Positions 1 to 7,630 of a stretch of DNA of 14,440 nt are shown here, in pieces (position 1 is the first letter of the stretch; every line of letters starts with the position of its first letter). This stretch comes from QNZT01 sp964651755. Lineage in GTDB: Bacteria > Campylobacterota > Campylobacteria > Campylobacterales > QNZT01. Position numbers and translations under genes: made by a program. The notes under the pieces are model-generated. The model made no database searches and had not been told where the DNA came from. It was given only the letters and a program-made list of their open reading frames with translations. The stretch spans positions 1-14,440 of the forward strand of contig CAZYZD010000055.1 in the NCBI GenBank assembly GCA_964651755.1, read 5' to 3'.

Positions 1-31
1 GCTGATTATATGGAATAAGTGATAATGATGC

Positions 32-47
32 ATTAAAAATTTTTAAT
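32..47. repeat. perfect 16-bp AT palindrome upstream of glnD
   Basis: Bases 32-47 read ATTAAAAATTTTTAAT, a perfect inverted repeat of two 8-base arms with no spacer. It lies just upstream of the glnD -10 element, roughly where a -35 element or an upstream A/T tract would be. It could be a bent-DNA UP-like element, a binding site for a dimeric regulator, or chance in an AT-rich spacer. Bases 1-18 can be read as the end of an incoming plus-strand gene (ADYME, then TAA), but this is too short to support. Confidence 0.4.
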
Positions 48-55
48 CAGTTAAT

Positions 56-64
56 TGATATAAT
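56..64 (+). promoter_or_regulatory. extended -10 promoter for glnD-glmS
   Basis: The sequence TGATATAAT at 56-64 is a TGn extension followed by a perfect TATAAT -10 hexamer. No recognisable TTGACA lies 17 bases upstream, only A/T-rich DNA, which is usual for the housekeeping sigma factor in Campylobacterota. A transcript starting near 71 would leave a leader of about 24 bases before the glnD start. Confidence 0.55.
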
Positions 65-94
65 TTAAATTTAATATACCAAAAAGGCAATAGT

Positions 95-2614
95 TTGAAA
101 CTTCAAATGGATATTGAGACGCTCATCGAAGAAAACAGCTCCGAATTTGAAGTTGCACAAAGAATTAAAGAGGAGATCAAAAACTACATTGGTTCTCTAT
201 CCCATTTTTTTGAAATTGACCAGGGAAAACATTTTCTTGTCAGACATACTAAAAATATCGATACCATTCTCACCAATGTCTATAAATATACACTGCGTAA
301 AAACTTCAAAGAGTATCTGCCATTGATTAATGCTATACCTATTACTATAGTGGCAATGGGCTCTTACGGCAGAGAACAACTCTGTGTCTATTCCGATATT
401 GATTTATTGATAGTGTATAAAGAGATTCCTGCATATAATACACAACCGATTATCGAATCATTTTTACAGATTCTCTGGGACAGTGGTTTGAAACTGGGAC
501 ATCGTGTACATGAAGTGGACACACTTTTTGATGCTGCCTGCACAGATCATACTATTAAAACAGCGCTTTTGGAATCAAGATTTATTTATGGTTCCAAATA
601 TCTCTGGTACCAGACCGAACATGTACTCAAACGTATACGCCAGCATGAACCGCTCAACTATATCCGCGAAAAACTGCATGAAAGAGAAGAGGTCATCAAA
701 AAGTATCCTTTCAATATGCAGCCCGATATCAAAAATGCACCCGGTGGTCTGAGGGATGCAAACCTTCTCTTCTGGATTGCTAAAATCCTCCACAATATCA
801 CCAAAATCAAAGATCTTCCCTCAAATATTATTACCGATACAGAATATAAAGAGTTAATGGTTTCTCTGGAATTTCTCTTTCGAGTACGTTCCGCACTGCA
901 TTTGAGCAGCGATAAAAAAAACGATCGTCTCATTCTTGAATTGATTCCCAGTGTTGGGGAGAAACTAAAACTTACTCAAACCAGAACTGTACAAAAAACT
1001 TTTGAAGCGATGCACCATATACGCACTATATCTTCCATTATCATCAAACGTCTGACACATACACTCTTTTTTGATAGAGATAACATTACCCTACTTCGCA
1101 GCAGTCGTATCGGTAAAAATCACTATTTTTGTGACAATATTCATTACAGTTCCATTCATGCAAAGAAACGTCCTCTTCTGGATATTCTTGAAACACTGAT
1201 CCCTTTTGCCAATGAAACGGAAAAGTTCGATATCAGTTTTATATCTCTTATGAAATTTGCATCTTTCGCACCTCTGGATAAAAAGCGTCTTCATCGCGTT
1301 ATTAAAAATATATTTTACAAAGAGAAGCCTGCAGCTATATTTGAAGCACTCTACCAGGCTCATTATCTATGGATACTTATCGCTCCACTGCGTAAAGTAG
1401 CCTATCTGCCCCAGTTTGACGGCTACCATAGCCATCCGGTTGACCTGCACTCTATCTATACACTCAAAGCACTGGAAAATATCAGCGACGAACGTGTCAA
1501 AGCAATCTACGATACTTTGGATATGGAACAAAAAGCATTGCTTCGACTAACCGCTTTTTTGCATGACAGCGGCAAAGGAAGAAAAAAAGACCACTCCCTG
1601 CTAGGTGCTGCAATGATCAAAAAATACGCTCTGACACTAGGTTTCAGCGAAGAAAATGCACAATTGATTTACACTCTCATACTCTACCATACACTGATGA
1701 GCAATACCGCACACAGAGAAGATATCTACAGTGAAAAAGTGATTTTTGCTTTTGTTGCAAAACTCAAAACAAAAGAAGTACTTGATTTGCTCTATATCCT
1801 GACATATGCAGATATTGCCTCTGTATCTAAAAGTGCCTACTCTGCAAATAATGCCAGACTGCTTTACGGACTCTATAAACAGTCAATTGAAGCAATCAGC
1901 AATAAAACTGTTCTCAACGAAGCTGCAAAACGCAACAAAATAGAGAAACAGCTTAGAAAAAACCCTATTTTCATCGTACTTCCAAACCTCTTGCAGAAAA
2001 AGATCTTCAGTATCGAATCAAACCTCTTCTTTTTCAAATTCAAGCCCGAAGAGATTATCGAAATCTCCCAGTGGGTTTACTCCCTGAAAGAGGAGTACTG
2101 TTATAAAATTCACAACCAGGAATTTCTTTCGATAGAGATTATCCGCCGTACCAGCGTCAACCTGGGATATATCCTCTCCCGAATCTCCACTCTGAACGTT
2201 GTCAATATGGATATATTCAATCTTTTTAACGGTATAAAATATTTCAGAATCGATTTTGATGAATCAATTCCCGAAGAAGAACTCTTCTATGTAAAACAAA
2301 TTCTGGATGAAATGCTGATCTGGGACAAAAAACCAAAACTTAAACCAGTTGCATTAAAACCTCAAGAGATTGCAATCAATTGTAATCACTCAAAAAGTTA
2401 TGCTAAAATGAAAATTGTCACAAAAGATCAAAAAGGTCTGATGGCTAATATCATGACACTTTTTGACGATATAGGCATAGACATTGCCAGTGCAAAAATT
2501 CAAACTATTAAAAATAGAGCACGAAATCTCTTTTTAATAGAAAAAAATGGCAACTTTTGCACCAACAAAGAGCTTGTCATAGAAACATTAACAACAAAAC
2601 AGAATAAAGGATAG
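95..2614 (+). CDS. glnD: PII uridylyltransferase / uridylyl-removing enzyme GlnD
   Basis: A bifunctional cytoplasmic nitrogen sensor: it uridylylates PII proteins when glutamine is low and removes UMP when glutamine is high. The 839-residue length is near the roughly 890 of E. coli GlnD. The nucleotidyltransferase site is visible as G89-S90 with S100-D-I-D103, followed by the GlnD signature QPDIKNAPGGLRD at 209-221. The HD phosphohydrolase domain shows H445/H447 (YHSHPVD) and the H490-D491 pair in LHDSGKG. A C-terminal ACT domain (about 770-839) should bind glutamine; the preceding region (about 690-755) looks like a divergent first ACT domain. The start is TTG at 95, because AAGG at 84-87 is 7 bases away; the in-frame ATG at 107 would have no well-placed ribosome binding site. 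glmS follows after 5 bases and shares the transcript. Confidence 0.96.
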   Translation: MKLQMDIETLIEENSSEFEVAQRIKEEIKNYIGSLSHFFEIDQGKHFLVRHTKNIDTILTNVYKYTLRKNFKEYLPLINAIPITIVAMGSYGREQLCVYSDIDLLIVYKEIPAYNTQPIIESFLQILWDSGLKLGHRVHEVDTLFDAACTDHTIKTALLESRFIYGSKYLWYQTEHVLKRIRQHEPLNYIREKLHEREEVIKKYPFNMQPDIKNAPGGLRDANLLFWIAKILHNITKIKDLPSNIITDTEYKELMVSLEFLFRVRSALHLSSDKKNDRLILELIPSVGEKLKLTQTRTVQKTFEAMHHIRTISSIIIKRLTHTLFFDRDNITLLRSSRIGKNHYFCDNIHYSSIHAKKRPLLDILETLIPFANETEKFDISFISLMKFASFAPLDKKRLHRVIKNIFYKEKPAAIFEALYQAHYLWILIAPLRKVAYLPQFDGYHSHPVDLHSIYTLKALENISDERVKAIYDTLDMEQKALLRLTAFLHDSGKGRKKDHSLLGAAMIKKYALTLGFSEENAQLIYTLILYHTLMSNTAHREDIYSEKVIFAFVAKLKTKEVLDLLYILTYADIASVSKSAYSANNARLLYGLYKQSIEAISNKTVLNEAAKRNKIEKQLRKNPIFIVLPNLLQKKIFSIESNLFFFKFKPEEIIEISQWVYSLKEEYCYKIHNQEFLSIEIIRRTSVNLGYILSRISTLNVVNMDIFNLFNGIKYFRIDFDESIPEEELFYVKQILDEMLIWDKKPKLKPVALKPQEIAINCNHSKSYAKMKIVTKDQKGLMANIMTLFDDIGIDIASAKIQTIKNRARNLFLIEKNGNFCTNKELVIETLTTKQNKG

Positions 2615-2619
2615 TAAAT

Positions 2620-4434
2620 ATGTGTGGAATTGTCGGTTATATCGGTGAAGAAAATATCAAAGATGTTCTCGTTGACGGACTCAGAGAACTCGAATACAGA
2701 GGATATGATTCTGCCGGAATTGCTGTACTGCAAGAGAATGATATTCAGTCATTTAAAGCTGTCGGTAAACTTAAAAATCTTGAAGATAAAACAAAAGAAT
2801 TTAATCCACATGCCTTTGGAATGGGTATCGGACATACCCGCTGGGCTACACATGGCAAACCAACAGAGATCAACGCCCACCCTCATCTTGGTGAATTCAG
2901 CTATGTTGTACACAATGGTATCATCGAAAACTACCAGGAACTCAAAAAAGAGTTACAGGCAGAAGGGGTGCATTTTCTCAGCCAGACAGATACTGAAGTG
3001 ATCGTACATCTCTTTGAAAAAAATTACAAAGCACTGGGAGACCCGTTTAAGGCATTTGAAGCAACACTGGAGAGACTGGAAGGTGCTTTTGCAGTACTGC
3101 TTATGACAAAGGTGGATCCTGACCGTATCTATTTTGCAAAACACGGTTCTCCAATGATTGTTGGAAACAGTGACAAAAACGAAATCTTTTTCGGATCAAG
3201 TGATGCAGCGCTGATTGGCAAAGCAAATGAAGTAATCTATCTGGATGATGGAGATTACGGATACACTTCTGTTGAAGAGGGTATCGTCCTTTTTCATGAA
3301 GGAAAGAGCAAAGAATTAAATAAAAAACCGCTTATCGGCGATAAAATCTCTGCACAAAAAGGCGGATTCCGCTTTTTTATGGAGAAAGAGATCTATGAGC
3401 AAAGCGATGTAATAGTAGATACCATTATGGGTAGAGCGCTAGATCATGAAATTCAGTTTGAAGAACTAGATGCAAACTTTTTCGACGGAATCGACCTCAT
3501 CCAAATTTGCGCATGCGGAACCAGTTACAACTCTGGTCTTGCATGCTCCTATCTTTTTGAGAGACAGGCAAAGATCAGAACACAGGTAGAGATTGCCAGT
3601 GAATTTCGTTACAAAGAACCTCTGCTTGATCCCAAAACACTTTTTGTGGTTATCAGTCAAAGCGGCGAAACAGCAGATACCCTGGAAGCACTGAAAATGG
3701 CAAAGAGTGCCGGATTGAAAACACTTGCCATCTGTAATGTCGACAACTCCTCGATTGTCAGAGAAGCAGACTATACCCTTCTCACACGTGCCGGTATCGA
3801 AAAAGGTGTTGCTTCCACCAAAGCTTTTGCAACACAGGTCATGGTAATGTGGATGCTTTCTCTTTATATTGCACAACATCGAAAGACGATGACACAAGAA
3901 GAGATTGATACGGAAATTGAAGCAATACGACGTATTCCAGCTGCTGTAAAAGTAGATAACAAACTACATGAAAAGATGAAAAGACTCTCCAAAAGATACC
4001 TTCATGGTCACGGATTCTTCTTCATCGGACGTGATCTTTTCTATCCGCTGGCACTCGAAGGCGCGCTGAAACTTAAAGAGATCTCCTATCTGCATGCAGA
4101 GGGTTACCCGGCAGGAGAGATGAAACATGGTCCTATCGCGCTTGCAGACAGTGAACTCTTTACAGTTGCATTGATGCCCCGTACGGTACATTATGACAAA
4201 GTCAAAAGCAACGTGGAAGAGTTAAGCGCAAGAGATGCAACTATTCTGGCAATTTCACCTGAACGTTTCGAATTGTGTGATGACTACGTACATACGTACC
4301 ACAGTGATCATCCTATGAGTGAATTTTTTGAGATGATGGTTATTACACAATTGCTTGCTCTGGAAGTATCCGTCAGACTTGGAAACGATGTAGATATGCC
4401 AAGAAACCTGGCAAAGAGTGTTACGGTAGAGTAA
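2620..4434 (+). CDS. glmS: glutamine--fructose-6-phosphate aminotransferase (isomerizing) GlmS
   Basis: Makes glucosamine-6-phosphate and glutamate from fructose-6-phosphate and glutamine, the first committed step toward UDP-GlcNAc for peptidoglycan and LPS. At 604 residues it is full length (E. coli 609). Cys2 is the glutaminase nucleophile (MCGIVGYIG), with TRWATHG at 73-79 and NGIIENY at 99-105. The two SIS isomerase domains show CGTS at 299-302 and SQSGET at 346-351. K484, E487 and H503 fall in the conserved isomerase block, and the C-terminus PRNLAKSVTVE carries the conserved lysine K599. The ribosome binding site AAAGGA at 2606-2611 lies inside the glnD end, so translation is probably coupled to glnD. 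With only 5 bases between the genes there is no room for a glmS ribozyme. Confidence 0.98.
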   Translation: MCGIVGYIGEENIKDVLVDGLRELEYRGYDSAGIAVLQENDIQSFKAVGKLKNLEDKTKEFNPHAFGMGIGHTRWATHGKPTEINAHPHLGEFSYVVHNGIIENYQELKKELQAEGVHFLSQTDTEVIVHLFEKNYKALGDPFKAFEATLERLEGAFAVLLMTKVDPDRIYFAKHGSPMIVGNSDKNEIFFGSSDAALIGKANEVIYLDDGDYGYTSVEEGIVLFHEGKSKELNKKPLIGDKISAQKGGFRFFMEKEIYEQSDVIVDTIMGRALDHEIQFEELDANFFDGIDLIQICACGTSYNSGLACSYLFERQAKIRTQVEIASEFRYKEPLLDPKTLFVVISQSGETADTLEALKMAKSAGLKTLAICNVDNSSIVREADYTLLTRAGIEKGVASTKAFATQVMVMWMLSLYIAQHRKTMTQEEIDTEIEAIRRIPAAVKVDNKLHEKMKRLSKRYLHGHGFFFIGRDLFYPLALEGALKLKEISYLHAEGYPAGEMKHGPIALADSELFTVALMPRTVHYDKVKSNVEELSARDATILAISPERFELCDDYVHTYHSDHPMSEFFEMMVITQLLALEVSVRLGNDVDMPRNLAKSVTVE

Positions 4435-4440
4435 CACTCT
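4415..4440 (+). other. 10-bp stem-loop across the glmS stop codon
   Basis: AGAGTGTTAC (4415-4424) and GTAACACTCT (4431-4440) form a perfect 10-bp stem with a 6-base loop GGTAGA. The glmS TAA stop (4432-4434) lies within the 3' arm. GTAGAG (4426-4431) could instead pair with CTCTAC (4442-4447), a competing 6-bp helix that also touches the base of the terminator. There is no U tract after it, so it is not a terminator itself. The role is unknown; it may protect the mRNA 3' end or give rise to a processed 3' RNA. Confidence 0.6.
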
Positions 4441-4446
4441 CCTCTA

Positions 4447-4479
4447 CAGGTAGTGTATCTTCTACACTGCCTGCTTTTT
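4447..4479 (+). terminator. intrinsic terminator of glnD-glmS
   Basis: The arms 4447-4457 (CAGGTAGTGTA) and 4463-4473 (TACACTGCCTG) form an 11-bp stem containing one G-U wobble, with the 5-base loop TCTTC. It is followed by C and then five T residues at 4475-4479. No T tract follows on the other strand, so it appears to serve glmS and not the convergent porin gene. Confidence 0.8.
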
Positions 4480-4510
4480 ATAAAAAATTATCTCTTTACA
4501 AAATAATTAC

Positions 4511-5638
4511 TTAAAAATCATACTGCACACGCATCTGGACAATTTTGGGATTATCACTCTGTGCAATATTTTCAATATCTGTTTTTGAAATATCCAGCAT
4601 CAAACGTAACTGGCTTGTCAGATACCAATTCACCCCTATCGTGTAAGATTTCATCCTGGCATCATTATCTTTTTCAGTAAAATCCAGCATACTGATTCGG
4701 GAAGCTACTTCCACTGCACCATATCCGCCTTTCGTTACAGGATGTTTGGGCTGCATACGCCCAAAAACGCCCTCTTTTGTTTTGTAACGTCTGCTGTCAT
4801 CTGTCAGAAAATATCCCATCTGCAAATACCAGCCGAAAAGATCATATGGCTCTTTTTGGGTCTCCATACGTGTTGCGATATACTCACCTTGCAGGGAAAA
4901 TGCCCGGTTCTGGTAATAACCTTCCAAACCGTAACGCTTCATGTTGTCTGTATGTTTAAATTTTGTTTTAAGATATTTGATTTCGCTCAAATGCGCTTCG
5001 GGTCTGGTTGAAAATTTGATTTTTTGATCATTGTAATTTGTATATGCACCCGATATCCCCAGATGCAGCAGATGCTTTTTCCCCAGCAAAGCAAGATATG
5101 TTGTTCTTGCAGCAAAGGTATACTCATCCTCCCCTCTTTTAAACTCTTCCAGAGGTTGTGTAAAAAGACCGCCGGAAATCCTCCAGACATAGCGCTTCTT
5201 TTTGGAAAAACCATACTGCATCAGTACTCCCAGTTTCCTGTCACTGATGAAAATATCCGGAAGTGCACGTTCCATAAAAGTATTATACTTTGAGCTTGTC
5301 AGCGCTTCAAGCCCAAAAGGTTCTTTGATATTTCCCACTGTCAGTGAAGAGAGATTGTTGAATGCATAACGTAAATAGATATCTTTCCAGGAACCGCCGC
5401 CTGTAAAACTGTACTCAAGTTCGTAAGAGAGCTTTTTGGTCATTGCCCCTTTAACGTAGAGCCTTGCACGTCTGATTTCCTGATCACTCTGTGTATCATT
5501 ATCCTTTGTAAAGAAGGCAGCGTCCGCAACAATTTGACCACCAAGCTTATAGGTAGGATAACTTTTATGTGATTTGGCAAATGTTGTACCGGGTACAAAG
5601 AGGATTCCCGCCAGCAGAAGATATCTGTACTGTATCAT
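4511..5638 (-). CDS. phosphate-selective porin O/P family outer membrane porin
   Basis: A 375-residue outer membrane beta-barrel of the Porin_O_P (OprP/OprO) family. A signal peptide ends near residue 21 (TTFA before KSHKS). The mature N-terminus has the family pattern: YKLGGQIVADAAFF, then the basic EIRRARLYVKGAM segment, alternating strands such as SYELEYSF, and the strongly conserved block GNIKEPFGLE...FMERALPD. The chain ends in Phe (VQYDF), as expected for BAM-dependent barrel insertion. The family suggests anion or phosphate uptake, but the substrate cannot be read from sequence. Its ATG overlaps the stop of the upstream membrane-protein gene (ATGA), with only a weak GGAT ribosome binding site, so translation is likely coupled to that gene. 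Confidence 0.88.
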   Translation of the reverse strand: MIQYRYLLLAGILFVPGTTFAKSHKSYPTYKLGGQIVADAAFFTKDNDTQSDQEIRRARLYVKGAMTKKLSYELEYSFTGGGSWKDIYLRYAFNNLSSLTVGNIKEPFGLEALTSSKYNTFMERALPDIFISDRKLGVLMQYGFSKKKRYVWRISGGLFTQPLEEFKRGEDEYTFAARTTYLALLGKKHLLHLGISGAYTNYNDQKIKFSTRPEAHLSEIKYLKTKFKHTDNMKRYGLEGYYQNRAFSLQGEYIATRMETQKEPYDLFGWYLQMGYFLTDDSRRYKTKEGVFGRMQPKHPVTKGGYGAVEVASRISMLDFTEKDNDARMKSYTIGVNWYLTSQLRLMLDISKTDIENIAQSDNPKIVQMRVQYDF

Positions 5639-6300
5639 CTTTGATCCAATACTACACTGTTTTCTGCATTGTCAATTGCATCTGTCTGCATGGTATGCAT
5701 CGATACAATTACCAAAAGCGCACTGATGATCAATCCAGCCGCAAAAACCGTATAGGCACGTCTAAGCCAAATATATTTCAATTTAATTTCGGAACCAAGC
5801 ATATGCAGATGTTTGATAATATGCGCCTGCGTTAAACCTCTTGAAGAGATCACTTTATGTACATTGGTCAAATAATCCTGTGGTGAGAGATCTGCCATAT
5901 CTTGAAAGAAAAGAACAGAATAGTAGTCATGCTGATACTCTTTTTTAAGAAGATGATTTTTAAATCTCGGACGAATAGCCAATACAGCAAATGTAATAGA
6001 AAGCAACGCTGTCAGTATAATAGAACTAAATGCATACATCATTCCTGCATCACTCAACTGCAACCCAGATGCAGTAATGATCACAGTCAATATAAAACCA
6101 TTCACAGAGATAAGAATACTTGCTTTTGTATCAGCAAGAGAGGTGAGTTCCAGATTTGATCTGAGAGCATTTCTGAAAAGTGTTTCTACTGTCCTGGAAG
6201 TTTTTTTGGTTTGTTGAGATTTTCTTCTATCCATAGTGCCAGTACGTCTCCGGTCTATCAACTCCGGATTTACCGATACATCTTGCATACGTCTTGTCAT
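5635..6300 (-). CDS. Pycsar-effector-like (DUF5706/PycTM) membrane protein
   Basis: 221 residues from the preferred ATG at 6300, which is preceded by AGGA at 5 bases; the frame stays open to an ATG at 6357 (240 residues) that has no ribosome binding site. A basic N-terminus (RRRTGTMDRRK) is followed by LADTKAS (about 55-61) leading into a membrane segment (about 62-80), a second segment (about 88-110), a cytoplasmic-type linker with YYSVLFFQDMADLSPQDYL, and a third segment (about 183-201). The ADTKAS motif running into a transmembrane helix, and the FF...LSPQDYL block, match my memory of the DUF5706 family. That family includes the Pycsar TM effectors, which damage the inner membrane on binding cCMP or cUMP. 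No cyclase gene is adjacent, and the gene is coupled to a porin, so a defence role is unproven. It may instead be a housekeeping membrane protein of the same fold. Confidence 0.7.
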   Translation of the reverse strand: MTRRMQDVSVNPELIDRRRTGTMDRRKSQQTKKTSRTVETLFRNALRSNLELTSLADTKASILISVNGFILTVIITASGLQLSDAGMMYAFSSIILTALLSITFAVLAIRPRFKNHLLKKEYQHDYYSVLFFQDMADLSPQDYLTNVHKVISSRGLTQAHIIKHLHMLGSEIKLKYIWLRRAYTVFAAGLIISALLVIVSMHTMQTDAIDNAENSVVLDQR

Positions 6301-6327
6301 ATTTATCCTATCCTGATACTCTCTGTT

Positions 6328-6356
6328 TTTATAGTTGAAAATCGACCTCATACCCA
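6328..6356 (-). promoter_or_regulatory. possible promoter for the DUF5706-porin pair
   Basis: On the minus strand TATAAA (6328-6333) lies 17 bases after TGGGTA (6351-6356), a poor -35. Initiation near 6321 would place the start site downstream of the ATG at 6357 and about 20 bases before the ATG at 6300. This fits the shorter protein. It overlaps a weak plus-strand candidate for the divergent gene. Confidence 0.3.
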
Positions 6357-6362
6357 TTTTAT
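6335..6362 (+). promoter_or_regulatory. possible promoter for the DUF455 gene
   Basis: TTGAAA (6335-6340) and TTTTAT (6357-6362) are separated by 16 bases, and would start a transcript about 32 bases before the DUF455 ATG. The match is weak. It is listed because the gene is divergent from its neighbour and must be transcribed from this short region. Confidence 0.25.
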
Positions 6363-6400
6363 TTAATCGTTTTCATACCAATAATTTGCTTTAATAGCAT

Positions 6401-7222
6401 ATGGAATTTTTCAGTACACTCGAACAGATACTTACTACCAGTGATCCCGGCGAAAAGATTAAACAATTTAACTATTTTTATCATCTGTACCAGAACCATC
6501 AAATCACTTTTAACCATAATTTCACACCAAAAGTTTTTAAAACACCCTCTTTTGCAAAAATCTGTAAAATAGTGCCTGCTACAACCCTGCCAAAACGCGG
6601 TTCCCTCTCCACAAATAAAGGCAAAGCCTACCTCATACACTCCGTACTGCATATAGAGTATTCTGCAATCGATCTGGCACTTGACCATGCCTACCGCTTT
6701 CAAAATATGCCTACAAGCTATTATGATGATTGGCTTGAAGTAGCGGAAGATGAGATCAGACATTTTCATATGCTCGAAGAGATTCTTCATACTTTAGGAT
6801 ATCATTACGGTAGTTTTCCGGTACACAGCTTTCTTTTTGATATCTCTCAAAAAAGCCTTGATCTGCTGACAAGAATGGCTGTCGTACCGCGTTATCTGGA
6901 AGCTTCCGGTCTTGACTCCAATCCACTGGTAATTGAAAAACTCAAACGTATTGGAGATGAAGGGAGTCAAAAAATTATTGCAGCACTGGAAGTTATTCTT
7001 GAAGAGGAGATAGATCATGTACGAAAAGGAGACCGCTGGTTTATATGGGCTTGTGAAAAAGAGAATATTCCAAAAGAGAGTTATTTTGATATTGTAGAAA
7101 AGATTCTCCCCGGCGCTAAAAAGAGAAAAGCTTATGTCAATGTTGTATCCCGCCAGAAAGCAGGATTCAGCTGTGACGAAATACGGGTTATATCATCACA
7201 GCCCTGTCAAGATAAAAAATAG
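6401..7222 (+). CDS. DUF455 family ferritin-like protein
   Basis: 273 residues. The pattern matches the DUF455 (COG2833) family of predicted ferritin-like, probably di-iron proteins. Candidate metal ligands occur in the four-helix arrangement: H84-x-E86 followed by Y-S-A-I-D91 in helix one, E116/E118 with H121 (AEDEIRHF) in helix two, E167 in the conserved PRYLEASGLD stretch, and E203 with H206 (EEEIDHV) in helix four. No signal peptide or membrane segment is visible, so it should be cytoplasmic. The biochemical role of the family is not established to my knowledge; an oxidase- or hydroxylase-type reaction is inference from the fold. The ATG at 6401 has no obvious Shine-Dalgarno sequence. The gene stands alone, divergent from the DUF5706 gene and convergent with the next gene 6 bases away. 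Confidence 0.85.
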   Translation: MEFFSTLEQILTTSDPGEKIKQFNYFYHLYQNHQITFNHNFTPKVFKTPSFAKICKIVPATTLPKRGSLSTNKGKAYLIHSVLHIEYSAIDLALDHAYRFQNMPTSYYDDWLEVAEDEIRHFHMLEEILHTLGYHYGSFPVHSFLFDISQKSLDLLTRMAVVPRYLEASGLDSNPLVIEKLKRIGDEGSQKIIAALEVILEEEIDHVRKGDRWFIWACEKENIPKESYFDIVEKILPGAKKRKAYVNVVSRQKAGFSCDEIRVISSQPCQDKK

Positions 7223-7228
7223 CTTTAT

Positions 7229-7522
7229 TTAATGAATAGAACCATATTTTTGATCACAACTGATACATCTTTTAATATCAGCAGGAGCCAGTTTTTCACC
7301 TTTTTGAATCGGGTATGTTTTTGCTGTTGGAATAGCATCACACGGCGTTAAAGATTTTTTCACAACCGGTTTTCTGACAACCCGTTTCTTTGCTTTTTTA
7401 CAACAAACCAATTGTGCACCATCACTTGGGTCTACCATAACCCACCCCTTTGCACTCAGTGCAGAGACAGCCAATCCTGTTCCAATCAACCCAGCTAAAA
7501 CTGTTTTAAAGATTGCTTTCAT
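7229..7522 (-). CDS. small exported cysteine-containing protein, function unknown
   Basis: 97 residues with a clear Sec-type signal (MKAIFKTVLAGLIGTGLAVSALSA, cleavage near residue 24). The mature part has five cysteines: C40-C41, C61 and a C86-x-x-C89 pair (CISC), with a lysine/arginine-rich stretch (about 42-57) between them. The combination suggests a periplasmic protein with disulfides or a metal or haem-like ligand set, but there is no CxxCH haem motif (C89 is followed by D). No family was recognised. The start is well supported by AGGA 7 bases upstream and by a sigma70-like promoter about 40 bases before it. It is a single-gene unit between flgK and the convergent DUF455 gene. Confidence 0.75.
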   Translation of the reverse strand: MKAIFKTVLAGLIGTGLAVSALSAKGWVMVDPSDGAQLVCCKKAKKRVVRKPVVKKSLTPCDAIPTAKTYPIQKGEKLAPADIKRCISCDQKYGSIH

Positions 7523-7568
7523 TCATACATCCTTTTATTTTTATGCTTAAATAAGCTTTACAGGATCT

Positions 7569-7597
7569 ATTTTATCACATAGTTTACAATAATTCAA
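7569..7597 (-). promoter_or_regulatory. sigma70-type promoter for the small exported protein
   Basis: On the minus strand TTGAAT (7592-7597) is followed after exactly 17 bases by TAAAAT (7569-7574): four of six and five of six matches to consensus at optimal spacing. Transcription would begin near 7562 and leave a leader of about 40 bases containing AGGA. The 108 bases from 7523 to 7630 hold this promoter, a short GCTTA/TAAGC inverted repeat in the leader, and no clear terminator for flgK. Confidence 0.6.
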
Positions 7598-7630
7598 CAT
7601 ATTTGATTATAAAAAAGTAAAATAAAGAAA

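Noticed and set aside
2615..2619. glmS ribozyme upstream of glmS
   Set aside because: Only 5 bases separate glnD from glmS, so there is no untranslated region to hold it.
3466..3897. 143-codon minus-strand open frame inside glmS
   Set aside because: It lies wholly within the conserved SIS domain coding region of glmS and its translation is cysteine-rich and shadow-like.
6359..6790. 143-codon minus-strand open frame antisense to the DUF455 gene
   Set aside because: It is a shadow of a well-supported gene, with Cys/Phe/His-rich composition, no ribosome binding site and no recognisable domain.
7523..7630. Intrinsic terminator for the flgK operon
   Set aside because: The stretch is AT-rich with T runs, but no G/C-containing stem precedes them.
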